Below are positions 17,283-27,249 of a DNA stretch of 56,043 nucleotides, piece by piece. Under the pieces are notes generated by a model. It made no database searches. It saw only the letters and a program-made list of their open reading frames with translations, and was not told where the DNA came from. Position 1 is the first letter of the stretch. Every line of letters starts with the position of its first letter. Source of the stretch: Acinetobacter lwoffii (lineage in GTDB: Bacteria; Pseudomonadota; Gammaproteobacteria; Pseudomonadales; Moraxellaceae); contig NZ_JALJVC010000025.1 in the NCBI RefSeq assembly GCF_022967985.1, positions 1 to 56,043 on the forward strand, given 5' to 3'. Position numbers and translations under genes: made by a program.

Positions 17283-17789
17283 AGCTGATGTAACTGTCGG
17301 TACAAAGCTAAACAGTTAAAATAGGAATATTCTGGAATATTAAGTATTATCCTTGCTTACTGTGAGTTTACTTATTAATTTAGACTGAACCTGATCCTAA
17401 AATTTTTATCAGTGGCTACCCAGTTTGCTGTTTGCCTAGATGCTTGATATCAGCTACGCTCACCTTCATGTCATTTGAAGGACGCGCAGTTTATTCCTCA
17501 GGGATCAAATATAATCGTAAGATAATGCGCTATGAAATTTTATTTGTGGCTAGAACGGGCTATAAAAAAATAGTGGCATTTTTCTACCATGGGATTAATG
17601 TCGATATTCATAATGAAGGGGACTTCATAAAAAAGAAACACCCCCCGCTTTTATCCTCTTATGAAGGCAAAAGGATCAGCCAGGAACAGGAAAATGCATG
17701 TCTGCTCTTGGCACACTTCCTCAGGAAGTGAAACAGGGGCTGTTAAAAATGTAAGTCAGATACTTGGAGAGAATACTTACATTGAGGTA
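17283..17789. other. Intergenic region between regulator and alcohol dehydrogenase
   Basis: About 500 bases lie between two genes whose 3' ends face each other. Short open frames on the plus strand (for instance 17432-17731) lack ribosome sites and recognisable features, so I do not call them. A weak hairpin candidate (aatgtaagtc ... gaatacttacatt) lies at 17748-17783 near the dehydrogenase stop and may help termination. Confidence 0.35.
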
Positions 17790-18962
17790 CTACATCGCCG
17801 CTTTAAAAATATCTACCACTTGGGCATGGTTGGCTTTACGTGGATTGGTCAACATGCAGGCATCTTTTTGTGCATTTTCCGCCATGATGGCCAAGTCAGC
17901 TTCTTTTACATTCAATTCCGTCAGCCCAGATGGAATACCAATTGAAGCCGAAAGCTGACGAATGGCGCCAATCGCTTCATAAGCTGCTCCAGTTACGGTT
18001 AAACCTTCTGTATTCACCCCCATCAATTGGGCAATTTTGGCATAACGTTCAGGACAAGCAATCAGGTTAAATTCACAAACATGGGGGAGCAGAATTGCAT
18101 TACAAACACCATGCGGCAAGTTGTAGAAGCCTCCGAGCTGATGTGCCATCGCATGCACATATCCTAAAGAGGCGTTGTTAAAGGCCATTCCGGCAAGATA
18201 TTGGGCATAGCTCATGGCATCCCGTGCTTCCAGATTATCCCCATTCGCCACTGCCAGGCTAAGCCATTCGCTGATCATGGTAATCGCCTTTTCTGCACAG
18301 GCATCAGTGATTGGATTTGCTGCCGTAGACACATAAGCTTCTACTGCATGCGTCAAGGCATCCATACCTGTTGCCGCAGTCAGCCCTGCAGGTTTGGCCA
18401 ACATAAGTTTAGGGTCATCAATCGCAATGAGTGGTGTACAACGCCAATCTACAATCGCCATTTTCACATGGGTATCGGTATTGGTAATGATACAGAAACG
18501 CGTCATCTCCGAAGCTGTCCCTGCCGTAGTATTGATTGCAATCAGTGGTGTCATCGGGACGGTACTTTTATCAATCCCTTCATAATCACGGATATGTCCG
18601 CCACCTGCAGTGACTAGACCAATGCCTTTGGCACAGTCATGTGAGGAACCCCCACCTAACGATACAATAAAATCACAGGCATTTTCATTATAAGCTGTAA
18701 CTCCATGATGCACGTTAATATCAGTTGGATTGGGTTCCGCGCCTGGGAAAATATAACTGTCAACACCCGCCTCTTTCAAATAATTTGCAATATCATCTGC
18801 AACACCAAATTTAAACAGCCCCGCATCAGTTACAATCAGCGCTTTCTTGGCACCTAAATTTTGTGCTTTTATCCCGATTTCTTTAGCACAGCCCGGACCA
18901 AAAAGTGAAACACAGGGAATATAAAAACCGTTAGTTTGATCTGAAATATTTTTAAAAGCCAT
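17790..18962 (-). CDS. Iron-containing (type III) alcohol dehydrogenase
   Basis: The 390-residue enzyme belongs to the Fe-ADH family (AdhB/EutG/YiaY-like), which interconverts primary alcohols and aldehydes with NAD. The nucleotide-binding GGGSSHDCAK is at residues 103-112. The metal ligands Asp201, His205, His270 and His284 are all present (MDALTHAVEAY, YVHAMAHQLGG, NLPHGVCN). The length is standard. It lies head-away from the GAF regulator with exaC on the far side, so the trio forms an alcohol-to-acid oxidation module. Upstream at 18999-19013 is a small hairpin (cggtga, tcaccg), and at about 19050-19070 a direct repeat (ctaccaa) that may be regulatory. The start at 18962 is the natural family start (MAFKNI). 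Confidence 0.88.
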   Translation of the reverse strand: MAFKNISDQTNGFYIPCVSLFGPGCAKEIGIKAQNLGAKKALIVTDAGLFKFGVADDIANYLKEAGVDSYIFPGAEPNPTDINVHHGVTAYNENACDFIVSLGGGSSHDCAKGIGLVTAGGGHIRDYEGIDKSTVPMTPLIAINTTAGTASEMTRFCIITNTDTHVKMAIVDWRCTPLIAIDDPKLMLAKPAGLTAATGMDALTHAVEAYVSTAANPITDACAEKAITMISEWLSLAVANGDNLEARDAMSYAQYLAGMAFNNASLGYVHAMAHQLGGFYNLPHGVCNAILLPHVCEFNLIACPERYAKIAQLMGVNTEGLTVTGAAYEAIGAIRQLSASIGIPSGLTELNVKEADLAIMAENAQKDACMLTNPRKANHAQVVDIFKAAM

Positions 18963-19217
18963 GGCGTGATTCCTTCTACCATTAATTGATTATTTTATCG
19001 GTGACCCTCACCGTAATATAAGTATTGGATGAAGTTAAAAAGAATCCTACCTACCAAATACCTACCAATTTAAATTTCTGATTCTAGCCAAAATAATGAA
19101 TCTGAAATATTTAAAAGTAGGTTGGCAAGGTTTAGCAGATACTGAGTAGATTGGTTCAATAGAGGGCATGTAAGTAGCGCACTAGGCTGTTTACTACTTT
19201 CTGATTTTAAATAAATA

Positions 19218-19490
19218 CTAAAATGCTTTATTCATTTTTAAGATAAAGATAAACAGTACAGGGCTTAGAAATACCCATAAAGCCACAAAGCTAATACTGG
19301 AGCTAAACTGGGTACGTAATAAAAACATCGCGACGAATAAGAAAATACCCGCAGTGAATTTAGTGTGCGTAGGAAAATTAGCTAAAAAAGCGTAACGAGA
19401 TTTTCGGGTTTTTAGGATCTGCTTTGCACTTACCGCATAAAAACCAAAACAGCTCAGCCAAAGCAGACCGATCACTGCAATCCATATCAT
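19218..19490 (-). CDS. Small membrane protein (DUF3325-like) of an iron-uptake operon
   Basis: The 90-residue protein has three hydrophobic helices (WIAVIGLLWLSCFGFYAV, FTAGIFLFVAMFLL, FVALWVFLSPVLFIFIL). The size and the place directly after a PepSY protein fit DUF3325 proteins, which end many siderophore-receptor operons in Acinetobacter and Pseudomonas. The ATG overlaps the PepSY stop in an ATGA junction, so translation is probably coupled. The molecular function is unknown. Confidence 0.65.
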   Translation of the reverse strand: MIWIAVIGLLWLSCFGFYAVSAKQILKTRKSRYAFLANFPTHTKFTAGIFLFVAMFLLRTQFSSSISFVALWVFLSPVLFIFILKMNKAF

Positions 19491-21046
19491 GTTGATGATT
19501 CCTGTTGCGTAACTTTTAGTTTGGCGTGAATTTTATTGACCGCCTTTTGCTGAATAGGGGTAATTTTCTGGTGTAACAATAGGGCGAGAAGTGCCAAGTT
19601 CCACAGCATCAGATCGATTCGCAGAAATGGCCAGTAAGTTGTAAAAGAATCAATATAATCATGGAAAATGAGATAATAAATATTGATCAGCGGCAGCATA
19701 AAAGCAGTACCAATCAGGATTTTAAGCTGAATTTTCCATAAATATTGCTGCGGTGTTAAACATGCCAGAATGAAACTGCCGAGCCAAATACTGAAAAAAC
19801 TATAAATCTCATAATTTGGTGCACCTACAGGGATGCTGATAAAACGATTCGCATAGAGATAAGCCAGCATGGCAATCGGCAAGCCAAGTATCATGGTGAT
19901 ATTCAAGCGGTTCACCAAATAATGTCCGAGATGAAACCGCGCTGATTTTTTCTGAATCTGGCGTTTCAGACTCCACAGCAGCAGACCGGAGGCAATCATG
20001 GCGCAGCCCAATATGCCAGAGAAAAACAATCCTAAACGTAAAGCAGGTTCAGCAAAACGTGCCATATGCAAACCATACATGCCGGCATTGAGTGTGGCAA
20101 TTGCACTTTCATTGCGTGTATTTTCAAGCAATTTTCCGGTAGCAGCATTTAAAATGAGCTGTGCCTGATTTCTGGTAATGGAATGATCTTTGAGCTGTGT
20201 TAAGGTTATGTGTGCCAGCTGGGTATTGGGCTGCTTGACCGTGATATTGTCAAATTCCGCATGTCCCCAGTGTTGCTGCGCCGTGCTAATAAAATGTTGA
20301 ATTGGCAGCATCTCGGTTTTCACCGGAACCACAGAGTTGGCCATTACATTGACTGTGCGAATTTCTTCAAAATACTGAAAGGGATTGTCTGGATAGAGTT
20401 TTTTCATGCCGGAAGGCAGTACGATATAAAAGAAAATCGCCAGCCCGGTAAATGTCATGGTCAAAAAGAACGGCAGGGCAATCACTGAACTAACATTATG
20501 AAAATCCAGATAGGAGCGCTGCCCCTTAAATGCTCTTAAGGTAAAAAAGTCTGTCAGGATTTTTTTATGGGTAATGATTCCTGAAATCAGAGTCAATAAC
20601 ATGATAAAGGCAGCAATCGTCACAATCAGCCGACCAATGGTGTAGGGCATACCATAGAGCTGAAAATGAAAATTATAGAAAAAATCTCCCCCTTGGGTGG
20701 CCGAGAGGTTTAATTCTTTTCCTGTCGAAGCATCCAGGGTTTTGACTTCATAGCCACCATCCGCTTTTTGCCAGTAGACTTTATTCACAGGTGAATCTTG
20801 ATTGGCGACTCCGATATACCAGTTTTGGGCGTCCGGTGCATGCTGCTGTAAATAGCTGTAAGCAGATTTTAAGGCAGTTTCCTGATTGACTTGTATTGAG
20901 GCAAATTCAGGCTGCATCCATATACTGATTTCATGCCGGTAATAGGTGACCGCGCCTGTTAAAAAGATCGCGAAGAGCAGCCAGCCAAAACTTAAACCTA
21001 ACCATGAATGTAGCCATGCCATGGATTGACGGACAGATTTATGCAT
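19487..21046 (-). CDS. PepSY-associated membrane protein (putative siderophore reductase type)
   Basis: The 519-residue inner-membrane protein carries the PepSY-TM layout: a first helix at about 12-35 (SWLGLSFGWLLFAIFLTGAVTYY, in parts WLGLSFGWLLFA and IFLTGAVTYYRHEI), periplasmic PepSY segments (SAYSYLQQHAPDAQNWYIG, ASTGKELNLS), then a helix bundle with histidines in DFHNVSSVIALPFFLTMTFTG. FLTGA-TYYRHEI and the later W-H pairs are typical of the PiuB/FoxB group thought to reduce or release ferric siderophores at the inner membrane. It lies 3 bases after the DUF3649 gene and overlaps the next gene by 4 bases. Co-expression with the receptor at 22055 under Fur is likely. Confidence 0.8.
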   Translation of the reverse strand: MHKSVRQSMAWLHSWLGLSFGWLLFAIFLTGAVTYYRHEISIWMQPEFASIQVNQETALKSAYSYLQQHAPDAQNWYIGVANQDSPVNKVYWQKADGGYEVKTLDASTGKELNLSATQGGDFFYNFHFQLYGMPYTIGRLIVTIAAFIMLLTLISGIITHKKILTDFFTLRAFKGQRSYLDFHNVSSVIALPFFLTMTFTGLAIFFYIVLPSGMKKLYPDNPFQYFEEIRTVNVMANSVVPVKTEMLPIQHFISTAQQHWGHAEFDNITVKQPNTQLAHITLTQLKDHSITRNQAQLILNAATGKLLENTRNESAIATLNAGMYGLHMARFAEPALRLGLFFSGILGCAMIASGLLLWSLKRQIQKKSARFHLGHYLVNRLNITMILGLPIAMLAYLYANRFISIPVGAPNYEIYSFFSIWLGSFILACLTPQQYLWKIQLKILIGTAFMLPLINIYYLIFHDYIDSFTTYWPFLRIDLMLWNLALLALLLHQKITPIQQKAVNKIHAKLKVTQQESST

Positions 21047-21049
21047 GGT

Positions 21050-21328
21050 TTAACCTATGAAGCGGGAGATGGTAAATAAGCTAAGGAAAGGAAGCAGGCT
21101 ATAGACCGAAAGCTTTTTTAAACTCTGGATACAGAAGATGCCAATCACAAAACAGACATAAAAAATCAGGGCAATAACGGCGGCCAAATAGACGGATTCT
21201 GCTTTGGGCAGAAAAGCTTGTAGAAAGTAAGCCAGATCGAGTGCGATCAAATAACTGCACAAGTAGCCCACCCCAAAGCTCATGCCTAAGCGATAGAGAA
21301 TAGCGAGAGGCTGCATTACAGAAATCAT
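21050..21328 (-). CDS. DUF3649-like small membrane protein
   Basis: The 92-residue protein has helices at about 10-35 (LYRLGMSFGVGYLCSYLIA) and 45-65 (VYLAAVIALIFYVCFVIG), and a final hydrophobic segment. DUF3649 proteins are normally the gene just before the PepSY gene in siderophore operons, which is the position here. The ATG at 21328 is followed by ISVMQPLA; no other start fits better. Function unknown; probably part of the same inner-membrane step as the PepSY protein. Confidence 0.65.
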   Translation of the reverse strand: MISVMQPLAILYRLGMSFGVGYLCSYLIALDLAYFLQAFLPKAESVYLAAVIALIFYVCFVIGIFCIQSLKKLSVYSLLPFLSLFTISRFIG

Positions 21329-21371
21329 ATTTGGCCTTGAATAAATCTATACTGATGAAAATTTAAAAAAC

Positions 21372-21983
21372 TTAATGAACAAAACTTAAAGTCGTTACCA
21401 GATACTGTTTTTTATAGGCCTGCTGATTCAATTTTCCTGCCTTGTCTGCTTCTTTGCCGACTTCAATAACATATTGACCTTTCCATGGCGTGGCGATCGT
21501 AATCTGGCCTTGGCCGTTGGTGGTGTATTTTTTTAGCCAAAATTGCGGGGAAAAAACTGTGACTTCAACATCCGCAGCAGCTTTACCCTGATACAGTACC
21601 GTAAATGTATTGCTGTTGATCTGGGTCGGGACAATATCTAGTTCTGACTCTGCTTTCAAGTTTTGTCTGCCGGATTTGGCATGATAGCTCAACAATGATT
21701 CTCCATAGATCAATTCATGACTGAGCTGGACATCTGTCTGGCCTTGGGTCGCATAAAGCAAATGATCTTGTTGCATTTGAGGACTAAAGCTTTTTCTAGA
21801 CTGAACGGCCTTTGCTTGATTAAAAGACTTCAAGGCACCTTGCTGCGTTTCTTTAAGCTGTTCACTATATTCACCAAAGAACGCATGAGTCTGCTGATTT
21901 GTATCACGTTCCAGCCAAAGCATATGCGCCTGAGCTGAAAGTGTCATAGACAGTCCGAGGGTCAGAGCGATCATTTTTTTCAT
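21372..21983 (-). CDS. Periplasmic DUF4198-like protein of the iron operon
   Basis: The 203-residue protein starts at MKKMIALTLGLSMTLSAQA, a clean signal peptide, with an agg element upstream. Sixteen more residues could be read upstream but would spoil the signal peptide. The mature part starts HMLWLERD, and a C-terminal immunoglobulin-like or carboxypeptidase-regulatory-like fold is suggested by VLYQGKAAADVEVTVFSP and TTNGQGQITIATPWKGQYV. Such H-W-containing DUF4198 proteins often accompany TonB receptors and are thought to handle metals or cobalt/nickel/iron complexes. It lies between the receptor and the DUF3649 gene. Confidence 0.65.
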   Translation of the reverse strand: MKKMIALTLGLSMTLSAQAHMLWLERDTNQQTHAFFGEYSEQLKETQQGALKSFNQAKAVQSRKSFSPQMQQDHLLYATQGQTDVQLSHELIYGESLLSYHAKSGRQNLKAESELDIVPTQINSNTFTVLYQGKAAADVEVTVFSPQFWLKKYTTNGQGQITIATPWKGQYVIEVGKEADKAGKLNQQAYKKQYLVTTLSFVH

Positions 21984-22054
21984 TTGTTTTACCTGTTTTT
22001 GTGTATGTAGTGATGATTTAGCCCTGAACATGTCGTCAAGGCTAAGTTTGAAAA

Positions 22055-24211
22055 TCAGTATTTAAATTTCACAGCAACGCTGTAATTTGCTGGTGCACCA
22101 TAAAAACCTTGCTGATTCGGGAAATTGAACAGATATTTTTCATTGGTCAGGTTATTACCATTGGCTTGCAAGGTCATATGCTCATTCAGCTCATAGCTGG
22201 CCATTAAGTTCACGAGCGCATAAGCATCCTGCTCAATGATTCCAGCTTTCTGAGTAATAACTCCATTGGCGGTTGCTTCAGGCACATCTAGATAGGTCTG
22301 ATCTTGCCACTGCACACCAAGGCCCAGTTTCAGTTTTGGAAGTTGCGGCACCTGATAGGTAGTTAAAAGATTAAAAGACTGGGTTGGATTGAAGGTACGC
22401 GCATCACCGCCATTGATCAGATCTTTCAGGCTAAACTGGGTATAACCAAAGCTTAAGGTTAAATGGTCGCTCAGTTGTCCCGCCAAGCCGAACTCGTAGC
22501 CTTGGGAACGCAAGTCACTAACCTGAGTTGTGCGTAAAGTCGGAATACCATCAGAATCACGAAGCGGATAATTACTTTGCTCCGTTCTAAACACGGCCAT
22601 GGTGGCGGTAAGCTTGTCATCTAGCCAAGAACCTTTTACTCCGACTTCATAGCTTTCACCTTCGATCGGCTTGTTAATGCTGCCATCCATTGCTTTGGTG
22701 GTTTGCGGACGGAAAATCGAGGTATAACTCAGGTAACCTGTATATTCAGGGCTAAAGTTATAGGTCAAACCGGCATAGGGTAAAACTTTATCTTCATCAT
22801 AAATGGTGTCGGTCCCATAACTGCTACCACTGCTTTCAGCCTGAACATAGTTCGCACCTAAAAGCAGTTTCAGATCATCATTCAGATGCAGTCGGGTCGC
22901 AGCATAAAGGCTCTGGTTCTTCTGCCGGATATGCATTTCCCCACTGGTTTTCGATAGATCCCAGCTCGGTTCTTCTGGGCTAAAACTGGCTAAATCTGTG
23001 GTAAGTGGCTGAGCAAAATTACCTCCGTAACCCAATTCATCCAGACGATTTTTAGCCCAAACATAGCCCAATGAGGCTTCATGGCGTTGTCCCCAAAGCG
23101 TATAGGTGCCGCTAAAACTCAGGCTGGCTTGTTGTTCTTTATTGTCATCAATATACATGCCTGGGTAGAGGAAGATGCCTGAAGTGCCATTTGCGTCAGG
23201 TTTGCCGGACAGAAACAAGAGCTTTGAATCGCGTTGAGTGCGTTTTTCATCATAGGTCAGTTTGGCTGTCCAGTCCCCACCCAGTTTTTGTTCCAGCTCA
23301 GCAAAGTAACTTTTAATATTGCTATCCCAATAGGTCCAGCTTGGGCTGTAATTATAATTCCGTGAGTAACTGAGCTGCTCGCCTTCAGTATTGATCAGTG
23401 GATTAGAACCCCAATTGACACCATTCGGCTTGTGATTGGTTTCGGTATAGCCAGCAGTCAATAGAGTTGTGTCAGTAATATCTGCCTCCACAACAGCACC
23501 TATGCCGTTTTTTTCCAGTTCATAACGATCCAGATAACTGTCGCCTGTTTGTTGATAGCCAAATACACGACCTCTGACTTTTCCATCTTGGGTGAGAGGA
23601 GAGGATACATCTACTTCATAGCGCTGCGTATTCCATGAACCGTAACTGGCATTCAAGGCTGCCTGAAGTTCCTGAGTAGGGCGTTTGCGAATCATGTTAA
23701 TGGTTGCACCAGGATCGCCAATTCCATTATTTAAGGCATTTGCGCCTTTCACCACTTCGATACGGTCAAACAAAAAACTGTCTGGATTATCATTATTATA
23801 ATTATAGCCTTCGAGTGGAATACCAACGCCATCGACTAAAACATTTGAAATCTCGAAACCTCGGGCAAGGTAGGAGGTCCGTTCCGTTTCCTGATTGCTG
23901 ACGATAATGCCAGGGGTATTGCGCAGTACGTCCCGGGTATTATCCAAGGCAAAGTCATCCAGTTGCTGGCGGGTAAGGACATTGACTGTTTGCGGCGTTT
24001 CCTTGAGTGGAATATTCAGTTTTGAGGCGGTTGACGAATTTTGGATGATATAAGCCTTACTCTGTTCGGAGCTGAGCTCACTCTGTTCTGATTCCGCTGT
24101 AACTGTAATCGTCGGTAATTGCTGAGTATCATCGGCAAAACTTTGCTGGGACACTAAAATTGCAAGACTAAGAAGAGAAAGCTTAAATGATGGAGGAACG
24201 GTATAAAACAT
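22055..24211 (-). CDS. TonB-dependent siderophore receptor
   Basis: The 718-residue receptor has a signal peptide (MFYTVPPSFKLSLLSLAILV, cut after QQSFA) and a TonB box region LPTITVTA. The siderophore-receptor plug contains IPLKETPQTVNVLTRQQLDD, RNTPGIIVSNQ and FDRIEVVKGANALNNGIGDP. A barrel follows, ending SVAVKFKY. ETPQ-VNV and RIEVVKGA are hallmarks of the FhuE/FoxA/FpvA-type subfamily for hydroxamate siderophores. A Fur box lies 11-32 bases upstream of the ATG, so it should be induced by iron starvation. The DUF4198, DUF3649, PepSY and DUF3325 genes follow on the same strand, the standard order for this kind of operon. The exact siderophore is not predictable here. Confidence 0.9.
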   Translation of the reverse strand: MFYTVPPSFKLSLLSLAILVSQQSFADDTQQLPTITVTAESEQSELSSEQSKAYIIQNSSTASKLNIPLKETPQTVNVLTRQQLDDFALDNTRDVLRNTPGIIVSNQETERTSYLARGFEISNVLVDGVGIPLEGYNYNNDNPDSFLFDRIEVVKGANALNNGIGDPGATINMIRKRPTQELQAALNASYGSWNTQRYEVDVSSPLTQDGKVRGRVFGYQQTGDSYLDRYELEKNGIGAVVEADITDTTLLTAGYTETNHKPNGVNWGSNPLINTEGEQLSYSRNYNYSPSWTYWDSNIKSYFAELEQKLGGDWTAKLTYDEKRTQRDSKLLFLSGKPDANGTSGIFLYPGMYIDDNKEQQASLSFSGTYTLWGQRHEASLGYVWAKNRLDELGYGGNFAQPLTTDLASFSPEEPSWDLSKTSGEMHIRQKNQSLYAATRLHLNDDLKLLLGANYVQAESSGSSYGTDTIYDEDKVLPYAGLTYNFSPEYTGYLSYTSIFRPQTTKAMDGSINKPIEGESYEVGVKGSWLDDKLTATMAVFRTEQSNYPLRDSDGIPTLRTTQVSDLRSQGYEFGLAGQLSDHLTLSFGYTQFSLKDLINGGDARTFNPTQSFNLLTTYQVPQLPKLKLGLGVQWQDQTYLDVPEATANGVITQKAGIIEQDAYALVNLMASYELNEHMTLQANGNNLTNEKYLFNFPNQQGFYGAPANYSVAVKFKY

Positions 24212-24223
24212 TTTAGTTAATGT

Positions 24224-24244
24224 AAATGATAATAATTATCAGTA
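24224..24244. promoter_or_regulatory. Fur box upstream of the siderophore receptor
   Basis: aaatgataataattatcag contains the near-palindrome tgataataattatca and matches the Fur consensus gataatgataatcattatc closely in composition and spacing. It lies just before the receptor start, where it would block the promoter in iron-replete cells. Confidence 0.75.
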
Positions 24245-24470
24245 ATATTATTGTTTAATATCTCTTAAAGCAATCTCAATATAATAGGAAATCCAAATGA
24301 AAAATGAGTTAATGATAGGTAAATCTACAAATAAAAGTTTAATGTAAGGAGTAGGGAACAATAAAATATCACTGTTAAAAAAAGATGTTATTACCTTACT
24401 TTTGTGCTCCTGAACCAATTTGTTTATATACTGCACTATAAATTTTCAAATCCTCAATCTGGAGTGACTT

Positions 24471-24980
24471 TGTTGCATAAAGGCTTCAGAGATAGATCTT
24501 TTCTAAGTTACTCGAATTCAAGTGACAACTTGGGTATGAGGTCGACCTAATTCCGTTAATTTATCGCCTAATAATTTAATGCAATACATTTTGGTTTTGA
24601 CCAAACTTCGCCGATGATAGCCTGACCATTTCTTCCATAGTGTCCTGCCTAAACATTTAACGGTTCGAAGTAATTCATTTCGCTCTTGCGAATGAACTTT
24701 TGTAGTTTTCTAAGGCTTTGCATTTTTTCTGGAGGGAACTACCGCATATGCTTACCGGTCTGCAATGACTTGACGGCATTGCTTGGTGTTATACGCCTCG
24801 TCTGTATAAACTGAATCAATCTGTTCATCCAACGGAATTTGATCAAGTAACTCCCCAAGGATTCGTGAATCACTCACATTATTCGTTGTGAGCTGAACTG
24901 CTCGTATTTGAAGAGTTTTAGCATCTATAGTGGGTATTGGTATGTTGAATGTAGTTCGGAAATTCTGTAATCGAGCCATG
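24471..24980 (-). mobile_element. IS5-family element, truncated and decayed
   Basis: The left tip gactttgttgcataaaggct and the next 100 bases match the relic at 112-214 in inverse orientation. Further in, scattered transposase sequence remains: 24979-24752 reads IPTIDAKTLQIRAVQLTTNN, VSDSRILGELLDQIP and DSVYTDEAYNTKQCRQVIAD, the second catalytic Asp region of an IS5-family transposase. The rest is out of frame or missing. The right edge runs into the tolC fragment near 24980. Confidence 0.65.
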
Positions 24981-25448
24981 GCTTTGTAATAGGGTGGCCA
25001 GTGACATCACATATTTGTAGGCATTCAAGGCAGTTTCAGCTCGTAGTCCGCTCAGCATATTTTGTGCATCGATGACCTGTGTGGCGGTGCCCATATCTTC
25101 TTTAAAAGACAATTCTTGGATGCGTAAATTTTCCTGTGCGGCTTTCAAGTTTTATGCCAGAAGTGCATCACTTTGCTGTGCACTGAGTGCTTCGCTATAA
25201 GATTTATAAATCAGATTTTCAATTTCTTGCTGGGTGCGTGCAGTGAGTAATTCTGTAGCAGAGCGTTTGAGTTCGGCAGCCTGAATATTCTTGTTTTTAT
25301 CGATCCCGGAAAACAGGTTATAGCGTGCGGCAACTCCGACAATCCAGTTTTCATTTTGATCCAGACTATATTCGCCAAAAGCAAAAACATTCGGTTTTTT
25401 TGCCGCTTGCTGGGCTTTCACATTGGCTTGAGCCAATTGGGTATGCAT
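24961..25448 (-). pseudogene. TolC-family outer-membrane efflux protein, fragment
   Basis: Two frames joined at one in-frame stop (about 25150, after SALSAQQSDALLA) read as the C-terminal half of a TolC-type channel: NVFAFGEYSLDQNENWIVGV, RYNLFSGIDKNKNIQAAELK, then NLRIQELSFKEDMGTATQVI and AYKYVMSLATLLQSHGSI. The N-terminal half is missing where IS982 sequence begins at 25449, and the last residues are lost at the IS5 relic. A channel that has lost its N-terminal half and carries an internal stop is not functional. Confidence 0.8.
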
Positions 25449-26045
25449 GAATTAGCTCTACATGCTTTACATGTGGCACTGATGAAAGGCCAAGGTACAC
25501 AATATTTATGGATTGATTCAACAACTCTGCCAATTTGTAAAAATCAACGTATTTAGCGTCATAAATCATTAATCCAAATTGCATCACATGGTAGAAGCTC
25601 AATGGGCTGGTTTTATGGCTGTAAATTACGTATTGCGATGAATCAATTTGGTGAAATTGCCTGTTCTGCTTTATCGAATGGACATGTTGCTAATATAAAA
25701 ATGGTTGAGCAATTGGTTGCTGGTATAGAAGCAAAACTTTACGGGGATCGAGGTTACATCAGCCAAGAATTAAAAATTAGATTGAAAGATCAAGGTATTG
25801 ATTTAATTACTTATCATCGGAAGAATATGCAGGCTATTCAACTCTGTGCATCAGATAAATATCACTTAAGACAACGCAATAAAATAGAAATATTATTCGG
25901 CTTATTGAAGGGGCAATACAATTTAGTGACGAGTAAAGCACGTAGTCTTCATGGATTTCTGCGTGGAATTTACGCCTCACTATGTGCATATCAATTAACC
26001 CATCGAAATAAGCCAACAATTCAAATTAAGGAATCATCGGCTTAA
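25449..26045 (+). pseudogene. IS982-family transposase, truncated with an internal stop
   Basis: The frame contains YLWIDSTTLPICKNQRI, with the first catalytic Asp, then a stop at 25554-25556. After that the well conserved C-terminal part follows: SSMGWFYGCKLRIAMNQFGE, KLYGDRGYISQELKIRLKDQ, NKIEILFGLLKGQYNLVTSK and GIYASLCAYQLTHRNKP. This is an IS982-family transposase (ISAba825-like in style) without its N-terminus. It forms the boundary between the tolC fragment and the biotin genes and ends about 150 bases before bioB. Confidence 0.8.
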
Positions 26046-26193
26046 GCAGGATTCGGGTTAAATAAGCTTTCAAAAATAGCTTGATACACTAAAGCTATTT
26101 TAAGCAGGCAATGAATATGAAAGAAAACGTTAAAGAAAAATAAAAAAAACAGCGTATGATTTACTCAATGGAATTTTAGATGATGCAGACAAG

Positions 26194-27183
26194 ATGATCC
26201 GTAATGATTGGTCACGTGCCGAAATACAAGAAATTTATGACTTGCCTTTAATGGATTTACTGTTTCAGGCACAGCAAATTCATCGCCAAAACTTTGAACC
26301 GAATACTGTTCAGGTCAGTACTCTGCTTTCAATTAAAACGGGCCGTTGTCCGGAAGATTGTAAATACTGTTCGCAATCTGCACATTACGATACTGATCTG
26401 GAAATTGAAAAACGCGTAGAAGTACAAAAGGCGATTGCTGAAGCCAAACAGGCCAAAGCTTCCGGTTCGACCCGTTTCTGCATGGGCGCAGCATGGCGTA
26501 ATCCGCATGAACGCGATATGCCGTATGTGCTGGAACTGGTGCAGGAAGTCAAGAAACTGGGCATGGAAACCTGTATGACTCTAGGAATGCTGAATGCCTC
26601 ACAAGCGGAACGTCTGAAAGATGCAGGGCTAGATTATTATAACCACAACCTTGATACCTCACGTGAATATTATGCCAATGTCATCAGTACACGTAGCTTT
26701 GATGACCGCTTAAATACGCTTGATCATGTACGTGATGCCGGAATTAATGTCTGTAGTGGCGGTATTGTCGGCTTGGGCGAAGGCGTACAAGACCGGGTCG
26801 GTTTGTTGTTTGAACTAGCGACTATGCCGATTCACCCGGGTTCGGTGCCTATAAATATGTTGGTTCCTATTGAAGGCACACCACTGGCCGATGTTGAAAA
26901 ACTGGATGTGATTGACTGGATTCGTACTATTGCGGTAGCACGGATTATTATGCCGAAGAGTTATATCCGCTTGTCGGCAGGTCGTGAATCTCTCTCTGAC
27001 TCTGATCAGGCACTGGCATTTATGGCTGGAGCTAACTCATTATTTTCAGGTGATAAATTGCTTACTGCCCCGAACAGTGGTGAAGGTAAAGACAAAGCCT
27101 TGTTTGCTAAATTAGGCTTAAAAGCTGAAGCTGCCAAGAAAACAGCTAAAGAATTGGCTGTAGATGCGATGCAACCTGCTTAA
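26194..27183 (+). CDS. bioB: Biotin synthase
   Basis: BioB (329 residues) inserts sulfur into dethiobiotin, the last step of biotin synthesis, as a radical SAM enzyme. The radical SAM cluster cysteines C52, C56 and C59 are in [13 protein letters not shown]. Other family motifs are [25 protein letters not shown] (a [2Fe-2S] and substrate region), [10 protein letters not shown] and the late [11 protein letters not shown]. The length is normal. The ATG at 26194 is the usual family start, although the ribosome site is poor. The upstream IS982 relic ends only 150 bases away, so the original promoter may have been replaced. A terminator at 27202-27235 separates it from the next gene. Confidence 0.95.
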   Translation: MIRNDWSRAEIQEIYDLPLMDLLFQAQQIHRQNFEPNTVQVSTLLSIKTGRCPEDCKYCSQSAHYDTDLEIEKRVEVQKAIAEAKQAKASGSTRFCMGAAWRNPHERDMPYVLELVQEVKKLGMETCMTLGMLNASQAERLKDAGLDYYNHNLDTSREYYANVISTRSFDDRLNTLDHVRDAGINVCSGGIVGLGEGVQDRVGLLFELATMPIHPGSVPINMLVPIEGTPLADVEKLDVIDWIRTIAVARIIMPKSYIRLSAGRESLSDSDQALAFMAGANSLFSGDKLLTAPNSGEGKDKALFAKLGLKAEAAKKTAKELAVDAMQPA

Positions 27184-27201
27184 TTAATCGTGTAACAAAC
27201 A

Positions 27202-27235
27202 GGGATCATTTCAACTTGAATTGGTCCCTTTTTTA
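27202..27235 (+). terminator. Terminator or attenuator after bioB
   Basis: The arms gggatca and tggtccc (one G-U pair) are followed by six T and then attgg, 18 bases past the bioB stop and 15 before the next gene. Confidence 0.7.
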
Positions 27236-27249
27236 TTGGAACAGACAAA

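Noticed and set aside
17432..17731. Open frame of 99 residues between the GAF regulator and alcohol dehydrogenase
   Set aside because: No ribosome site, odd composition and no recognisable feature.
24248..24436. Minus-strand frame upstream of the siderophore receptor
   Set aside because: Lies in A+T-rich sequence beyond the Fur box, without a ribosome site.
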